From NCBI GenBank assembly GCA_018268465.1, contig JAFDWN010000049.1, forward strand, positions 45,199-109,198: a stretch of DNA of 64,000 nt, read 5' to 3'. A program made the translations under genes and the position numbers. This stretch comes from Actinomycetota bacterium (GTDB taxonomy: Bacteria; Actinomycetota; Actinomycetes; Mycobacteriales; Mycobacteriaceae). Shown here piece by piece: positions 46,061 through 55,621 of this stretch; within the stretch, counting starts at the first letter, position 1; each line of letters starts with the position of its first letter. The notes below the pieces were generated by a model. It was not told the origin of the DNA, ran no database searches, and saw only the letters and a program-made list of their open reading frames with translations.

Positions 46061-47935
46061 TCAGACGCTCGGCGAAGCGGCGAACGCGGAGGTGAGCCAC
46101 CGCTGCATGGCGGTGACCAGGGCGGCACGGTTCTCCCGCTTGACGATCTCGTGACCGTCGTCGTCGAACACCAGCAGGTCGGCGGTCCGGCCGGCGGCAC
46201 GGACCGCGTCGTACATCTGCCGGGATTCACTGGGCGGGACATTCGTGTCGTTGCCGCCGTGCACCAGCAGAAGTGGCCCGGTGACCGCGGCGGCGTACGT
46301 CAAGGGTGACAACCGCTCCAGCAGGTCGCGGTCACCGACGGGGTGCCCGTACTTGGGGTAGGCAGCGGCGGCGATCCAGGGTTCGGTGTTGCGGTAAAAG
46401 GAGTTCAGATCGCTCATCCCGCAGATGCTGATGCCCGCGGCGAACAGGTCCGGATGGAACGCCAGGGCGGCCTGGGTGAGGTAACCACCGTACGACCAAC
46501 CGCTGCAAGCGATCCGGCCGGGCCGAGACAGCCCGCGGTCGACGAGGAAGTGCACGCAGTCGGCGACGTCGTCGATGGCGCCGAACCTCAACTCCCGGTC
46601 GTCGGCGTGCATGAAGCGCCGCCCGAAACCGCCCGAACCGCGAACGTTGGGCGCCAGCACCACGATCCCCGCCTCCAGCAACGGCGGGAAGAACTCGCTG
46701 TGCCCCGGCCTGGACTGGCCTTCCGGTCCACCGTGCAGGTAGATCAGCGCCCCCATCGGCGTAACGCCCGGCGGCGGGCAGTAGAGCCACGCCGTGAACT
46801 CCAGTCCGTCGCGGGCGGTGATCCGTTCCAGCGACGGCGCACCGGCGTGTGGTCCGTGACTGGGCTCGCGATCGATCCGTTCCCACTGCCCCGTGCGCGG
46901 GTCGACGAGTTCGACGGTCGGCGGCAACGCGGGACCTTCGACGGTCATCGCCACCAGCGATCCGCCCGCGCTGATGCTGAGTTGACTGGCCACCGGGCCC
47001 GGCAGCGGGATGGGCTCATCCAGCGTTCCGTCCACGTACCGCAAGATCTGCAGTTCGCTGCGGCCGTCGATGTTCCACAACAGCGCCACCGTGGACAGGT
47101 CGTCGCTGACGGCGAATTCGTCAAGATCGTGACCGGGCCGCTCGGCGACGACGTGATACGAGACGCCTTCGGGGGTGGCGCTCACCTCCAGGAGACGGGC
47201 GTGTTCGGCGCCGTTGTCGCTGCGGATGAGGGCCCGGACGTAGCCCTCGTTGCTGTTGACGCCGTGGGTCTTGCCCGGGTGGTAGAGCGCGGGCTCCCCG
47301 TCGATTCCGGCACGTACCCGCCTGGATTGGTGGTCGTCGAGAATCACCCCCGCGTCCGTGGTAGACCCGGGATCGTATGGCAGCAAGGCGAATTCGGTCA
47401 ATCCACGCAACATGATCAGGTCGCGGTAGCCGCGGGGGCCGACCCTGACCAGCGACGCCCCTGCCCACGCGTCGACCAGTCGGCCGCCGGTCCTGCGGTC
47501 CAGCACCACAACGTCCCCGCCGGCCGGGTCGATCAGGCAGGAACTGCCCACACCGTCCTCGCCCGTGAGGATCGCCGCCACCCGGGCGCCGTCCCAGCCG
47601 ATCAGTTCTGCAGTGCCCTCCGGCGTACCCGGGGGCCAGTAGTCGACGCGGCGGGCGTCGCGGTCGTCGGGATCGGTCGTCACCATCCAGATCTGGCTGC
47701 GCGTCCCACCCTCCGGGGCGACCTCGCACGCCAGCCAATGACCGTCCGCAGAGTGGATCACCCGCGTGACGGGGCCCTCCACGGGAAGTTCGACGTCACG
47801 CGACAGGCTCGCCCGCCGGCCCCGCAGGAAGCGCTGAACCGCGCGCGGATAACCGCCGTCGTCGACCAGGTGTGCGAACGCCGTCGCGTCCGGGGACAGC
47901 GACGCACCATAGTTGACCCGTACGTGCCCTCCCAC
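46061..47935 (-). CDS. S9-family serine peptidase (prolyl oligopeptidase/acylaminoacyl-peptidase like)
   Basis: A 624-residue protein with an N-terminal beta-propeller-like region (repeated strands with D-x-D/W turns, residues 1-370) and a C-terminal alpha/beta-hydrolase domain. Triad by count: Ser481 in GWSYGGY, Asp563 in HGGNDTNVP, His595 in DDGHEIVK. No signal peptide is seen, so probably cytosolic. The GTG start at 47935 has only a weak ribosome site, but residues from there fit the propeller pattern. Likely cleaves short peptides or esters. Confidence 0.87.
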   Translation of the reverse strand: MGGHVRVNYGASLSPDATAFAHLVDDGGYPRAVQRFLRGRRASLSRDVELPVEGPVTRVIHSADGHWLACEVAPEGGTRSQIWMVTTDPDDRDARRVDYWPPGTPEGTAELIGWDGARVAAILTGEDGVGSSCLIDPAGGDVVVLDRRTGGRLVDAWAGASLVRVGPRGYRDLIMLRGLTEFALLPYDPGSTTDAGVILDDHQSRRVRAGIDGEPALYHPGKTHGVNSNEGYVRALIRSDNGAEHARLLEVSATPEGVSYHVVAERPGHDLDEFAVSDDLSTVALLWNIDGRSELQILRYVDGTLDEPIPLPGPVASQLSISAGGSLVAMTVEGPALPPTVELVDPRTGQWERIDREPSHGPHAGAPSLERITARDGLEFTAWLYCPPPGVTPMGALIYLHGGPEGQSRPGHSEFFPPLLEAGIVVLAPNVRGSGGFGRRFMHADDRELRFGAIDDVADCVHFLVDRGLSRPGRIACSGWSYGGYLTQAALAFHPDLFAAGISICGMSDLNSFYRNTEPWIAAAAYPKYGHPVGDRDLLERLSPLTYAAAVTGPLLLVHGGNDTNVPPSESRQMYDAVRAAGRTADLLVFDDDGHEIVKRENRAALVTAMQRWLTSAFAASPSV

Positions 47936-48050
47936 GGCTCAATTCTGCACATCGGGCCAACGCGGCGTCCCGCGGGCGGCCACGCCGTCACGCTGCGCCC
48001 CGAGCCCTGGCAGAGGCCGTGCCGGGTACCCTCGCAGCCATGAGGCGGGT

Positions 48051-48830
48051 ATGACCGATTCACCGCGGCGTGACGGAAGCGAGCCAACCCAGCCATTGGG
48101 CAACGGCTATTCCGGCTATCCGGGCACCGATCCCGCGTACGCCAGCCAGGCGCCCTATGGGCAGGCATACCGGGCCCCCGGCGCGATGAACCCCACCGAG
48201 CAGCTCCCCGCGTACGCCCCCTACGGCTACGACCCCTACTCGCCGTACACCACCGGCCAGCACGGCCAGGGCGGACCGCCCCCGCCCCCGGGAGGGCCCC
48301 GCACACCCCGGTGGTTGTGGCTGGTCGCCGGGGTGGCCGTGGTGGTCGTCATCGCCCTGATCATCGCTTTGGTGATCGTCAACAGCTCACAACAGGACAC
48401 CCTCGTGGCGCCGCCTCCGTCAGCGCCCGAACCGACCTTGAGTACCCCCACCACCACTGCACCGACCACCACGCCCAGGCCGACCCCGACGACCACTCCG
48501 TCACCGGCGCCGATCGTGCCCGCCCCCACCACCACCGCGCCGACCGAATCGGCGACGCCCGGCGCGACGGACACCGTCGTCTACACCGTGGAGGGCAGGG
48601 GCAGGGCCATCAACCTCACCTACGTGGCCGACGGTCCCGTGATGCAGACCGAGTTCAACGTGATGCTGCCGTGGAGCAAGGAGGTGGAGTTGCCCCGGCC
48701 CGCGACGGGCAGCGCCAGCATCAGCATTCTCAACGTCGGCCGCGAAGTCACCTGCACGGTGACGGTCAACGGCGTCGTCGTGCAGCAGAGTTCCGGCACG
48801 GGCATGACGATCTGCGTCGGTTCCCGCTAA
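48051..48830 (+). CDS. Proline-rich membrane-anchored protein with MmpS-like domain
   Basis: A 259-residue protein. Residues 1-85 are a cytosolic Pro/Tyr/Gly-rich tail, residues about 88-110 a transmembrane helix (WLVAGVAVVVVIALIIALVI), then a Thr/Pro linker (115-165) and a beta-rich C-terminal domain (VVYTVEGRGRAINLTYVADG) like the extracytoplasmic domain of MmpS proteins. ATG 48051 was chosen since upstream sequence to 47913 is arginine-rich. By order it matches Rv2507. It overlaps the convergent MFS gene by four bases. Confidence 0.83.
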   Translation: MTDSPRRDGSEPTQPLGNGYSGYPGTDPAYASQAPYGQAYRAPGAMNPTEQLPAYAPYGYDPYSPYTTGQHGQGGPPPPPGGPRTPRWLWLVAGVAVVVVIALIIALVIVNSSQQDTLVAPPPSAPEPTLSTPTTTAPTTTPRPTPTTTPSPAPIVPAPTTTAPTESATPGATDTVVYTVEGRGRAINLTYVADGPVMQTEFNVMLPWSKEVELPRPATGSASISILNVGREVTCTVTVNGVVVQQSSGTGMTICVGSR

Positions 48831-50167
48831 ACGTCGGGGCTCGGCGCCGGCGACGACGCGGCATGCGGTCCGGCTGCTCCGCCGGCCCGCGCCGGCGGGC
48901 GCACCGGAAGCATCGCCGCCAGGCCCACCGCCAGCACCACACACAGCCCGCCCATACCCGCGCGGTCGGTGCCGAACACGTCGATGAAGGTGAAGAACAG
49001 CCACGGAGCCAGGAACGACACCGCCCGGCCCGTCGTCGTGTAGAGGCCGAACGCCACCCCCTCCTTACCGTCGGCGGCCATCCGCAGCATCAACGTCCGC
49101 GCCGCCGACTGCGTGGGCCCGATGAACAGCGACAGCATCAGCCCACACACCCAGAACGCCGCGGGACCCGACAGCGTGAGCAGCGTCAGGCCGACCACGA
49201 TCATCGTCGCCAATGAGCCCACGATGACGGGTTTGGGCCCCAGCCGGTCGTCGGCGAGGCCGCCCGCGATCGCTCCGAGGGCGGCCACCAGGCTGGCGCT
49301 GACACCGAACAGCAGCACATCGGCCTCGGACACCCCGTAGACACCGACCCCGAGCACCGCCCCGAACGCGAACACCCCGGCCAGCCCGTCGCGGAACACC
49401 GCGCTGGCCATCAGGTAGTAGACGACATTGCGGTCACGGCGCCATTCGGCGCGGATCTCGGTCCACAGTTTGCGGTACGCGCCGAGGAGCCCCAGGGGCT
49501 GCCCGGGCGGGTCGGCCGCATCCACCCGCGGTGGGGCCACCAGCAGCGGCAGCGCGAACAGCGTGAACCATGCGGCGGCCAGCAGCATCACCGCCCGCAC
49601 GTTCTGGCCGTTGTCCACCGGGATGCCCAACAGCCCCCGGGTGTCGCCGTCGCCGGAGATGAATCCGACGAACACCACCAGCAGGAGGAACACGCTGCCG
49701 AAATAGCCCATGGCCCAGCCGAATCCGGACACCCGGCCGGAGTTGTGCGGGTTGGACAGCTGCCGCAGCATCGCGTTGTAGGGGACGGTGGCCAACTCGC
49801 TGCACGCGGCGGTGCAGGCCAGCAGCACCAGACCGGGCAGCAAGTAGTGGTAGTCGTCGGCGATCAGACTCATCGCCGAGGTCTGCAGCACCACCAGCCC
49901 GGTGAGCACCGCAAGCACCCGGCGGCGCCGTCGGGGGGCCTCTACCCACACCCCGGTGACCGGGGCCAACAGCGCCACCACGAGCCCGGATGCGGCCAGC
50001 GCACGTCCCAGCCAGCTCGCCGGTGTGATGTCGCCAGGTAAATCGGCTCCGACGGTGCCCGTCAGATATACCGAGAACACGAAGGTGACGACGATCGCGT
50101 TCAGGCCTGTCGAACCGCAGTCCCACAGCGCCCACGCCAGCACCCGCGAGCGCGGGGGGTTGGTCAT
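48827..50167 (-). CDS. MFS transporter (UMF1/Atg22-like)
   Basis: A 446-residue membrane protein with about 12 helices. The N-terminal RVLAWALWDCGSTGLNAIVVTFVF is characteristic of UMF1-type MFS proteins, and VEAPRRRRRVLAVLTG is the loop 2-3 region. Start: ATG 50167 has AGGGTG upstream; a GTG at 50176 would add three residues. Substrate unknown. Corresponds to Rv2508c by position. Confidence 0.85.
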   Translation of the reverse strand: MTNPPRSRVLAWALWDCGSTGLNAIVVTFVFSVYLTGTVGADLPGDITPASWLGRALAASGLVVALLAPVTGVWVEAPRRRRRVLAVLTGLVVLQTSAMSLIADDYHYLLPGLVLLACTAACSELATVPYNAMLRQLSNPHNSGRVSGFGWAMGYFGSVFLLLVVFVGFISGDGDTRGLLGIPVDNGQNVRAVMLLAAAWFTLFALPLLVAPPRVDAADPPGQPLGLLGAYRKLWTEIRAEWRRDRNVVYYLMASAVFRDGLAGVFAFGAVLGVGVYGVSEADVLLFGVSASLVAALGAIAGGLADDRLGPKPVIVGSLATMIVVGLTLLTLSGPAAFWVCGLMLSLFIGPTQSAARTLMLRMAADGKEGVAFGLYTTTGRAVSFLAPWLFFTFIDVFGTDRAGMGGLCVVLAVGLAAMLPVRPPARAGGAAGPHAASSPAPSPDV

Positions 50168-50190
50168 GACCGACACCCTACGATGGCCCC

Positions 50191-50997
50191 ATGCCAGTAC
50201 CAGCTCCCAGCCCGGACGCCCGTGCCGTCGTCACCGGCGCCTCGCAGAACATCGGCGAGGCGCTCGCCACCGAGCTCGCCGCGCGGGGACACCACCTGAT
50301 CGTCACCGCCAGGCGCGAGGACGTACTGACCTCCCTGGCGTCTCGGCTGACCGACCGGTACGGGGTGACCGTCGAGGTCCGCGCCGTCGACCTCGTCGAT
50401 CCGGCCCAACGTGCTACTCTCGCCGGCGAACTCGCGTCGCGGACCATCTCCGTGCTGTGCGCCAACGCAGGCACGGCGACCTTCGGCCCGGTCTCGTCGC
50501 TGGATCCGGCCGCCGAGAAGGCCCAGGTTCAGCTGAATGTCCTTGGCGTGCATGACCTCGTGCTGGCGGTGCTGCCCGGGATGGTCGCGCGACGCGCCGG
50601 GGGCATCCTCATTTCCGGTTCGGTGGCCGGTAATTCGCCCATCCCCAACAATGCGACCTATGCGGCGACCAAAGCGTTCGCCAACACCTTCAGCGAGTCG
50701 CTGCGAGGTGAGCTGAAGGGGTCCGGTGTCCACGTGACCGTGCTGGCGCCCGGGCCGGTGCGCACCGAACTGCCCGATCCTTCCGAACAGTCCCTGGTGG
50801 AGAAGCTGATCCCGGATTTCCTCTGGATCTCCACCGAACACACCGCCAAGCTGTCGCTGGAAGGCTTGGAGCACAACAAGATGCGCGTCGTGCCCGGCGT
50901 CACCTCCAAGGCGATGTCGGTGGCCAGCGGCTACCCTCCCCGCGCCATCGTGACCCCGATCGTCGGAGCTGTCTACAAGCGCCTCGGCGGCGGCTGA
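50191..50997 (+). CDS. cmrA: Mycolate-type ketoreductase CmrA (SDR)
   Basis: A 268-residue short-chain reductase: TGASQNIG at residues 15-22, ISGSVAG with Ser144, and Tyr157/Lys161 (TYAATK). By order it is Rv2509, described in Corynebacterineae as the reductase that converts the 3-oxo product of mycolic condensation to the mature mycolate. The C-terminal 60 residues, with a basic hydrophobic end (AIVTPIVGAVYKRLGGG), may contact the membrane. Supports the organism being mycolic-acid producing. Confidence 0.9.
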   Translation: MPVPAPSPDARAVVTGASQNIGEALATELAARGHHLIVTARREDVLTSLASRLTDRYGVTVEVRAVDLVDPAQRATLAGELASRTISVLCANAGTATFGPVSSLDPAAEKAQVQLNVLGVHDLVLAVLPGMVARRAGGILISGSVAGNSPIPNNATYAATKAFANTFSESLRGELKGSGVHVTVLAPGPVRTELPDPSEQSLVEKLIPDFLWISTEHTAKLSLEGLEHNKMRVVPGVTSKAMSVASGYPPRAIVTPIVGAVYKRLGGG

Positions 50998-51009
50998 GCC
51001 CTCCTTCCC

Positions 51010-51071
51010 GCCGAACGAGAAGTCTGGGTCGCTGCGCGCGGTGTTTGGCAGCCAAGACTTCTGGTTCGGCG
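51010..51071. repeat. Long inverted repeat between cmrA and the HerA-like gene
   Basis: Left arm CGCCGAACGAGAAGTCTGGG (from 51010) and right arm CCAAGACTTCTGGTTCGGCG (51052-51071) pair over about 18 bases with two mismatches, around a 22-nt loop. It lies between convergent genes and likely ends both transcripts. Confidence 0.6.
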
Positions 51072-51092
51072 CGGCTTTGGTCCGGCGCGCGG

Positions 51093-52670
51093 TCAGCGGC
51101 GGCGGCGACCCGTGCCGAAGATACTGCGGGTGATCTCACGGCCGATGACGGTGCCCGCCGACCGCATCGCACTCTTGAACGCGGGATTGGCCATCATCTT
51201 GTCGAAGATGCCCGGCTCGGGCGGCGCCGCGGGTGCGGGCATCGGCGGCACCTCGATCTGCTGCGGGACGGGTGGCAGGCCGGCGGGCGGGGGCGGCACC
51301 GCGGGGGGCGGCGCCAGCCGCGCGGCCAACCGCTCGTACGCCGAATCGCGGTCGATGGTCTGGCCGTACTCGGCCTGCAGCGGACTGGCTTTGGCCGCGG
51401 CGGCGATCGCCTCGGGGCCGATGGTGTCCATCAGCGATCGCGGCGCCCGCATGCGCGTCCACGCCACCGGTGTCGGCGCACCCCGCTCGGAGAGCACCGT
51501 GACGATCGCCTCCCCCGTCCCCAGCGACGTCAGCGCCGACTCGAGTTCGTAGACAGCGGTTTTCGGGTAGGTGCGCACCGTCCTGGACAGCGCCTTCTGG
51601 TCGTCGGGGGTGAAGGCCCGCAGCGCGTGCTGGATGCGGGCCCCGAGTTGGCTCAGCACATTGTTGGGGACGTCGGTGGGCAGCTGGGTGCAGAAGAACA
51701 CGCCGACGCCCTTGGAGCGGATCAGTTTGACGGTCTGCTCGACCTGCTCGAGGAACGCCTTCGAGGCGTCGGTGAACAACAGATGTGCCTCGTCGAAGAA
51801 GAACACCAGCTTGGGTTTGTCCAGATCGCCGACTTCGGGAAGCGTGGTGAACAGGTCGGCGAGCACCCACATCAGGAAGGTCGAGAACATCACCGGGCGG
51901 GCGGCCTGGGTGCCGAGCTCCAACAGGGTGACGACGCCGCGGCCGTCGGCAGCCACCCGCAGCAGATCCTTGGGTTCCAATTCGGGTTCACCGAAGAATG
52001 TGTCGGCACCCTCGGCCTCCAGATTGACCAGCGCCCGCAGGATCACCCCGGCGGTGGTCGGCGACACGGCGCCGAGGGCTTTGAGTTCGGGCTTACCTTC
52101 GTCACCGGTGAGGAACTGGATGACCGACCGCAGATCCTTAAGATCCAGCAGCGGCAGCCCCTTCTGGTCGGCCCAGTGGAAGATCAGGCCCAGGGTCGAC
52201 TCCTGAGTCGCGTTCAGCCCCAACACTTTCGACAACAGGATCGGGCCGAAGCTGGAGATCGTGGCCCGCACCGGAACGCCGATACCGTCGGTGCCCAAGG
52301 ACAGGAACTCCACCGGATAGGCCGTCGGCGTCCACGTGTCGCCGGTGTCGGCCGCGCGCTGGGCGACCTTGTCGTTGGTCGCGCCCGGCCGTGACAGGCC
52401 GGAAAGATCGCCCTTCACGTCGGCCATCAGCACCGGCACCCCCGCGGCCGACAGCTGTTCGGCGATCACCTGCAGAGATTTGGTCTTGCCGGTGCCCGTC
52501 GCCCCCGCGACCAGTCCGTGACGGTTGACGGTGGCCAGCGGAATCCGCACCACCGCGGACGGGTCGACGGCGCCGTCGACCACGACGGTGCCCAATTCCA
52601 GCGCCTGCCCCTCGACGGCGTAGCCCGCCGCGATCTCCTGCGCGGGCGTGGGGGTCGCTTCGGTGGTCAT
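51093..52670 (-). CDS. HerA-like ATPase (DUF853)
   Basis: A 525-residue HerA/FtsK-superfamily ATPase. Walker [11 protein letters not shown] at about residue 59, Walker [13 protein letters not shown], and the arginine-finger region [17 protein letters not shown] Pro-rich linker (about residues 440-475) leads to a short basic C-terminal tail (FGTGRRRR). DUF853 proteins are widespread; their biological role is not established, though related HerA proteins act on DNA. ATG 52670 was preferred to a start 18 residues upstream. Corresponds to Rv2510c. Confidence 0.88.
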   Translation of the reverse strand: MTTEATPTPAQEIAAGYAVEGQALELGTVVVDGAVDPSAVVRIPLATVNRHGLVAGATGTGKTKSLQVIAEQLSAAGVPVLMADVKGDLSGLSRPGATNDKVAQRAADTGDTWTPTAYPVEFLSLGTDGIGVPVRATISSFGPILLSKVLGLNATQESTLGLIFHWADQKGLPLLDLKDLRSVIQFLTGDEGKPELKALGAVSPTTAGVILRALVNLEAEGADTFFGEPELEPKDLLRVAADGRGVVTLLELGTQAARPVMFSTFLMWVLADLFTTLPEVGDLDKPKLVFFFDEAHLLFTDASKAFLEQVEQTVKLIRSKGVGVFFCTQLPTDVPNNVLSQLGARIQHALRAFTPDDQKALSRTVRTYPKTAVYELESALTSLGTGEAIVTVLSERGAPTPVAWTRMRAPRSLMDTIGPEAIAAAAKASPLQAEYGQTIDRDSAYERLAARLAPPPAVPPPPAGLPPVPQQIEVPPMPAPAAPPEPGIFDKMMANPAFKSAMRSAGTVIGREITRSIFGTGRRRR

Positions 52671-52803
52671 CCCGATCCTCTCTGGCGCACACGGGTCATC
52701 CGTCTCGGCCGCGCGGCCGGGCACATTGAGACCCTACTGGCCGGTCACCCTCGTGGAGGGTTACCGCGGCCGGTTGGCGACGGTACGCATACTGTGGACA
52801 CCT

Positions 52804-53451
52804 GTGCGGGACGAACTGGTGTGGATTGACTGTGAGATGACGGGCCTGGATCTCAAGTCCGACCGACTCATCGAGATCGCGGCGCTGGTCACCGACGCGG
52901 ACCTGAACATCCTCGGCGAGGGCATCGACGTGGTCATCCACGCCCCCGACGACGCGCTGTCCTCGATGATCGAGGTGGTGGCGCGGATGCACGCCCGCTC
53001 CGGGCTGGTCGAGGAAGTGCGGGCGTCGACGGTCGACCTGGCAACGGCCGAGCAGATGGTGCTCGACTACATCCGCGGCCATGTGAAGGCGGCCAAGACG
53101 GCACCGCTCGCCGGCAACTCGATCGCCACTGACCGCGGCTTCATCGCCAGGGACATGCCCAAGCTGGACGACTTCCTGCACTACCGAATGATCGACGTGA
53201 GTTCGATCAAGGAGCTGTGCCGGCGGTGGTACCCGCGGATCTACTTCGGGCAGCCGGAGAAGGGGCTGGCGCACCGCGCGCTGGCCGACATCGTCGAGTC
53301 CATCCGGGAGTTGAAGTACTACCGCCAGACGGCGTTCGTGACCCCGCCCGGGCCGTCGACCAGCGAAATCGCCGCAATCGCGGTCGGCCTGGCGGGTTCG
53401 GCGGAAACGCCGGAGGAAACCGATTCGGCTGCGGAGCGTTCGAGCGGCTAG
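52804..53451 (+). CDS. orn: Oligoribonuclease
   Basis: A 215-residue DEDDh 3'-5' exoribonuclease that degrades di- to pentanucleotides, including pGpG. Seen: [10 protein letters not shown] (Asp and Glu metal ligands), [24 protein letters not shown] and the HRALADI His/Asp pair near residue 158. The GTG at 52804 gives the length of the M. tuberculosis protein (215). The Glu/Ser-rich tail after residue 195 is variable. The gene lies 41 bases before tRNA-His, as in related genomes. Confidence 0.95.
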   Translation: MRDELVWIDCEMTGLDLKSDRLIEIAALVTDADLNILGEGIDVVIHAPDDALSSMIEVVARMHARSGLVEEVRASTVDLATAEQMVLDYIRGHVKAAKTAPLAGNSIATDRGFIARDMPKLDDFLHYRMIDVSSIKELCRRWYPRIYFGQPEKGLAHRALADIVESIRELKYYRQTAFVTPPGPSTSEIAAIAVGLAGSAETPEETDSAAERSSG

Positions 53452-53492
53452 TATCGACGACGCCGCTAATGTCTTCGGGCCAGGCGGCGATG

Positions 53493-53565
53493 GTGGCTGT
53501 AGTTCAGTTGGTAGAGCACCAGGTTGTGATCCTGGCTGTCGCGGGTTCGAGTCCCGTCAGCCACC
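53493..53565 (+). tRNA. tRNA-His (anticodon GUG); integration site of the islet
   Basis: Acceptor 53493-53499 pairs with 53558-53564, and a G at 53492 supplies the usual tRNA-His extra 5' G. Anticodon stem CCAGG/CCTGG encloses the GTG anticodon at 53526-53528; T-stem 53541-53545 pairs with 53553-53557. From the anticodon to three bases past the tRNA end the sequence is repeated exactly at 55622-55664, so the gene has been rebuilt by integration of a 2.1-kb element. Confidence 0.96.
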
Positions 53566-53570
53566 CCGCA

Positions 53571-53598
53571 GGTGGGAGGGCTTTTTGGCCCTCCCACC
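53571..53598 (+). terminator. Intrinsic terminator after the rebuilt tRNA-His
   Basis: GGTGGGAGGGC (53571-53581) pairs with GCCCTCCCACC (53588-53598), six-nt loop, followed by TTTCTTTCT. It lies inside the islet just past the left repeat, so the islet brings its own terminator for the tRNA. Confidence 0.85.
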
Positions 53599-53798
53599 TT
53601 TCTTTCTCATTCGTTTTGGTGCTTACACCCTTAGCGCAACCTTGAACTGTGCCCGCAGAAGCCGCCGCGCCACCGGCGCGGAGACAAACGCACTCGCGAC
53701 TCAATACCACGCCGCCGGCAAGCCGACCGCCGTGGCCAATCGTCCCGTAGGGTGAGCTCCGGCATTGCGATCGCCACAAGCAGCACATGGGGGGGAAA

Positions 53799-54392
53799 AT
53801 GGCGATATTCGACGTCGAACACCTTACATGGCCGTTCATATTCTTTCCCGGTGTGTGCGTCGCTGCTTTGATCGCTATTGACAATAAATTCCGTGGACCG
53901 TATTTCGCCTTGCCAAATGCTGTGTTCGGCGATATTGATAGCGGACTTTCGCTTCTGGATATGCAGATTATTCGCGCGCTCGGCCGCCGTGCTATATACC
54001 TCTTCGGTACCGGCATGTTTCTAAAAGTACTCGACTATCAGAATTTGGACATTGTTGCCGTTCTTTCTATTGGTGGATTCCTAGTAATCTGGCCAACGTT
54101 CTTCAAGCCGTTGCCCCAATACGTAAAACGTTCAGATTGGGAGGTGATGTGCCTCTACCTTTTATACATCGTGAGCTTCCCACTCTTCGGAGTTATCGGG
54201 GCTGCAACGCCGCGATTGGTGCTCGCCGCCACAAGGCAAACAGTCCCCGAGCTCATGAGAGACAACCTCGCGACTCTGATCGTTTGGGCACCAATCGGCG
54301 TCCTTGCTCTTACGATGCTGTTCTTCATTAAGAAGATGCTCAGGAACAAGATCGACCAGCGGGCGACAGAACTAGGCACGGAATTGTTGTGA
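53799..54392 (+). CDS. Islet gene 1: multi-pass membrane protein of unknown family
   Basis: A 197-residue protein with about five hydrophobic segments: near 8-27 (WPFIFFPGVCVAALIAI), 60-78, 85-103 (IVAVLSIGGFLVIWPTFF), 118-138 (VMCLYLLYIVSFPLFGVIG) and 160-180 (LIVWAPIGVLALTMLFFI), ending in a basic tail. ATG 53799 follows GGGGGGA directly; an ATG at 53787 would contain that ribosome site. The composition is AT-richer than the neighbours, a sign of transfer. The stop overlaps the GTG of the next gene, so the two products are probably made together and may interact. I do not recognise the family. Confidence 0.8.
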   Translation: MAIFDVEHLTWPFIFFPGVCVAALIAIDNKFRGPYFALPNAVFGDIDSGLSLLDMQIIRALGRRAIYLFGTGMFLKVLDYQNLDIVAVLSIGGFLVIWPTFFKPLPQYVKRSDWEVMCLYLLYIVSFPLFGVIGAATPRLVLAATRQTVPELMRDNLATLIVWAPIGVLALTMLFFIKKMLRNKIDQRATELGTELL

Positions 54393-54898
54393 GTGACCGC
54401 CGGCGCCTCACCGATGACGACATTGCTTCGCGGCTCGGTTGCTTATCCTTGTCGAGGTCGTACCAGAGAAAACTTCGGGCTATCCTTGAGAAAGAGCTCT
54501 CGTTCGACGCCTGCGCGAAAGTCGACGCATCTGTTTTGATAGGCGCGATACTCTTGGTCGAGATGCATGAACGCCCCGGTCCAGTTAGGGCGGTAGAGTG
54601 GCTCGTTTCGCTTCTTGTTCCGCGAGCGGTGCGATCGCCTCTCACACGTGGACCCCTGCAGATAGCCGATGGGCCTTGGCACTTCGCCGACGCAATTGAC
54701 ATCGCACATCACGTACTGGGCATCGCAGTGCGTGATGCAACGACCCATGCCACCGCAATTCGTCACGCTTCCGCATGTTGGAGCGGGGCGGCGAATCGCC
54801 AACCGGGATCGATGTACGGCTACTCGGAGGTACTGCGCGAATCATACTTGATCGCCCATCGAGGGCTCACAAAATTGCGGCTTGCGTCTGGCGCTTAG
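54389..54898 (+). CDS. Islet gene 2: possible lysozyme/transglycosylase-like protein
   Basis: A 169-residue protein starting at a GTG that overlaps the previous stop (GTGA). Features resembling the lysozyme-like fold: a Glu in a buried helix (VLIGAILLVEMHERP, about residues 49-63), a downstream GPLQIADG (about 88-95) like the G-x-M/L-Q-I motif of lytic transglycosylases, and ACWSGAANRQPGSMYGYSEV near 128-147, in the place of the usual YNxG region. There is no signal peptide, so if it cuts cell wall it needs help to cross the membrane, perhaps from gene 1. This is motif reading by eye and moderately uncertain. Confidence 0.65.
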   Translation: MSDRRRLTDDDIASRLGCLSLSRSYQRKLRAILEKELSFDACAKVDASVLIGAILLVEMHERPGPVRAVEWLVSLLVPRAVRSPLTRGPLQIADGPWHFADAIDIAHHVLGIAVRDATTHATAIRHASACWSGAANRQPGSMYGYSEVLRESYLIAHRGLTKLRLASGA

Positions 54899-55621
54899 CG
54901 CAATTGTGGCCCGCCCCGAGGGCAGCCTGTTGACGACGGACGCGTACATCTAGCCAAGCGCGATTGCATACCGTCACACTTGCGTAAAGGCCCCAACCCT
55001 GGCGAGTGACACTCTTAGGCCCCACGCTCTGTGGGAATCATCTTTCATCCGACGCTCGAACATCTGAAGGCTCGATCGCAAGGTTTGATTTGGGCCTCAC
55101 GTTGAGCGTCGCATGCCTTTTCAACGTCTGTCCCCAAGGCTCGGTGCTGATGACCGCCACGCGGATGACGATGACGAGTCCCACTATCAACAATTCGAAC
55201 GACTTGGCAGTTCCGGGGTTCAAGCCCCGCAACTACACGGCGAAACCGTAAGGCGCTTGCTGACCGCGTCACGCGGCCGCCTTATGGCAGCCACTTGACG
55301 TTAGCTGGCGACCGGAGTCGCGTATAGGGGTGGCGGTGCCGACTGAGCCGGTGGCGGTGGTGACCTCACACGTCGGTGGCGGTGGTGACCTGTCAGGCGA
55401 TCGGCCCAGTGACTGCCGCCCAATAACCCGAGTTCCCATCGCGGCCCGGCGACGGATACCACCCCGGCAGCGTCCAGTCCTCCCCACATCGGCCGGAGCA
55501 TATTTGCAGCGGAAGTCAAGATCGTCATCAATTCGCTCCGCGAATCAAATGTCCCGAGTTTGCCGAGATCTCTAGCATAACCGGCCTTGACGTGGGCGTA
55601 TAGCATTTTCTACTTAAAACA
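54899..55621 (+). other. Right part of the islet: no supported gene; short direct repeats
   Basis: No convincing coding sequence was found here; open frames of up to 81 codons lack ribosome sites. An 18-bp sequence CGGTGGCGGTGGTGACCT occurs at 55349-55366 and 55374-55391 (25-bp period), with a degenerate copy just before. Such short repeats next to an attachment site could be accessory recombination or replication sites. The 3' end runs into the right direct repeat. Confidence 0.45.

Noticed and set aside
48360-48560. Pro/Thr-rich stretch as a DNA repeat element
   Set aside because: The threonine/proline codons vary and the segment is the linker between the membrane helix and the MmpS-like domain of a normal gene.
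55006-55251. 81-codon frame in the right part of the islet (and a 64-codon frame opposite)
   Set aside because: Neither has a ribosome site at a proper distance or any recognisable domain; they overlap each other.
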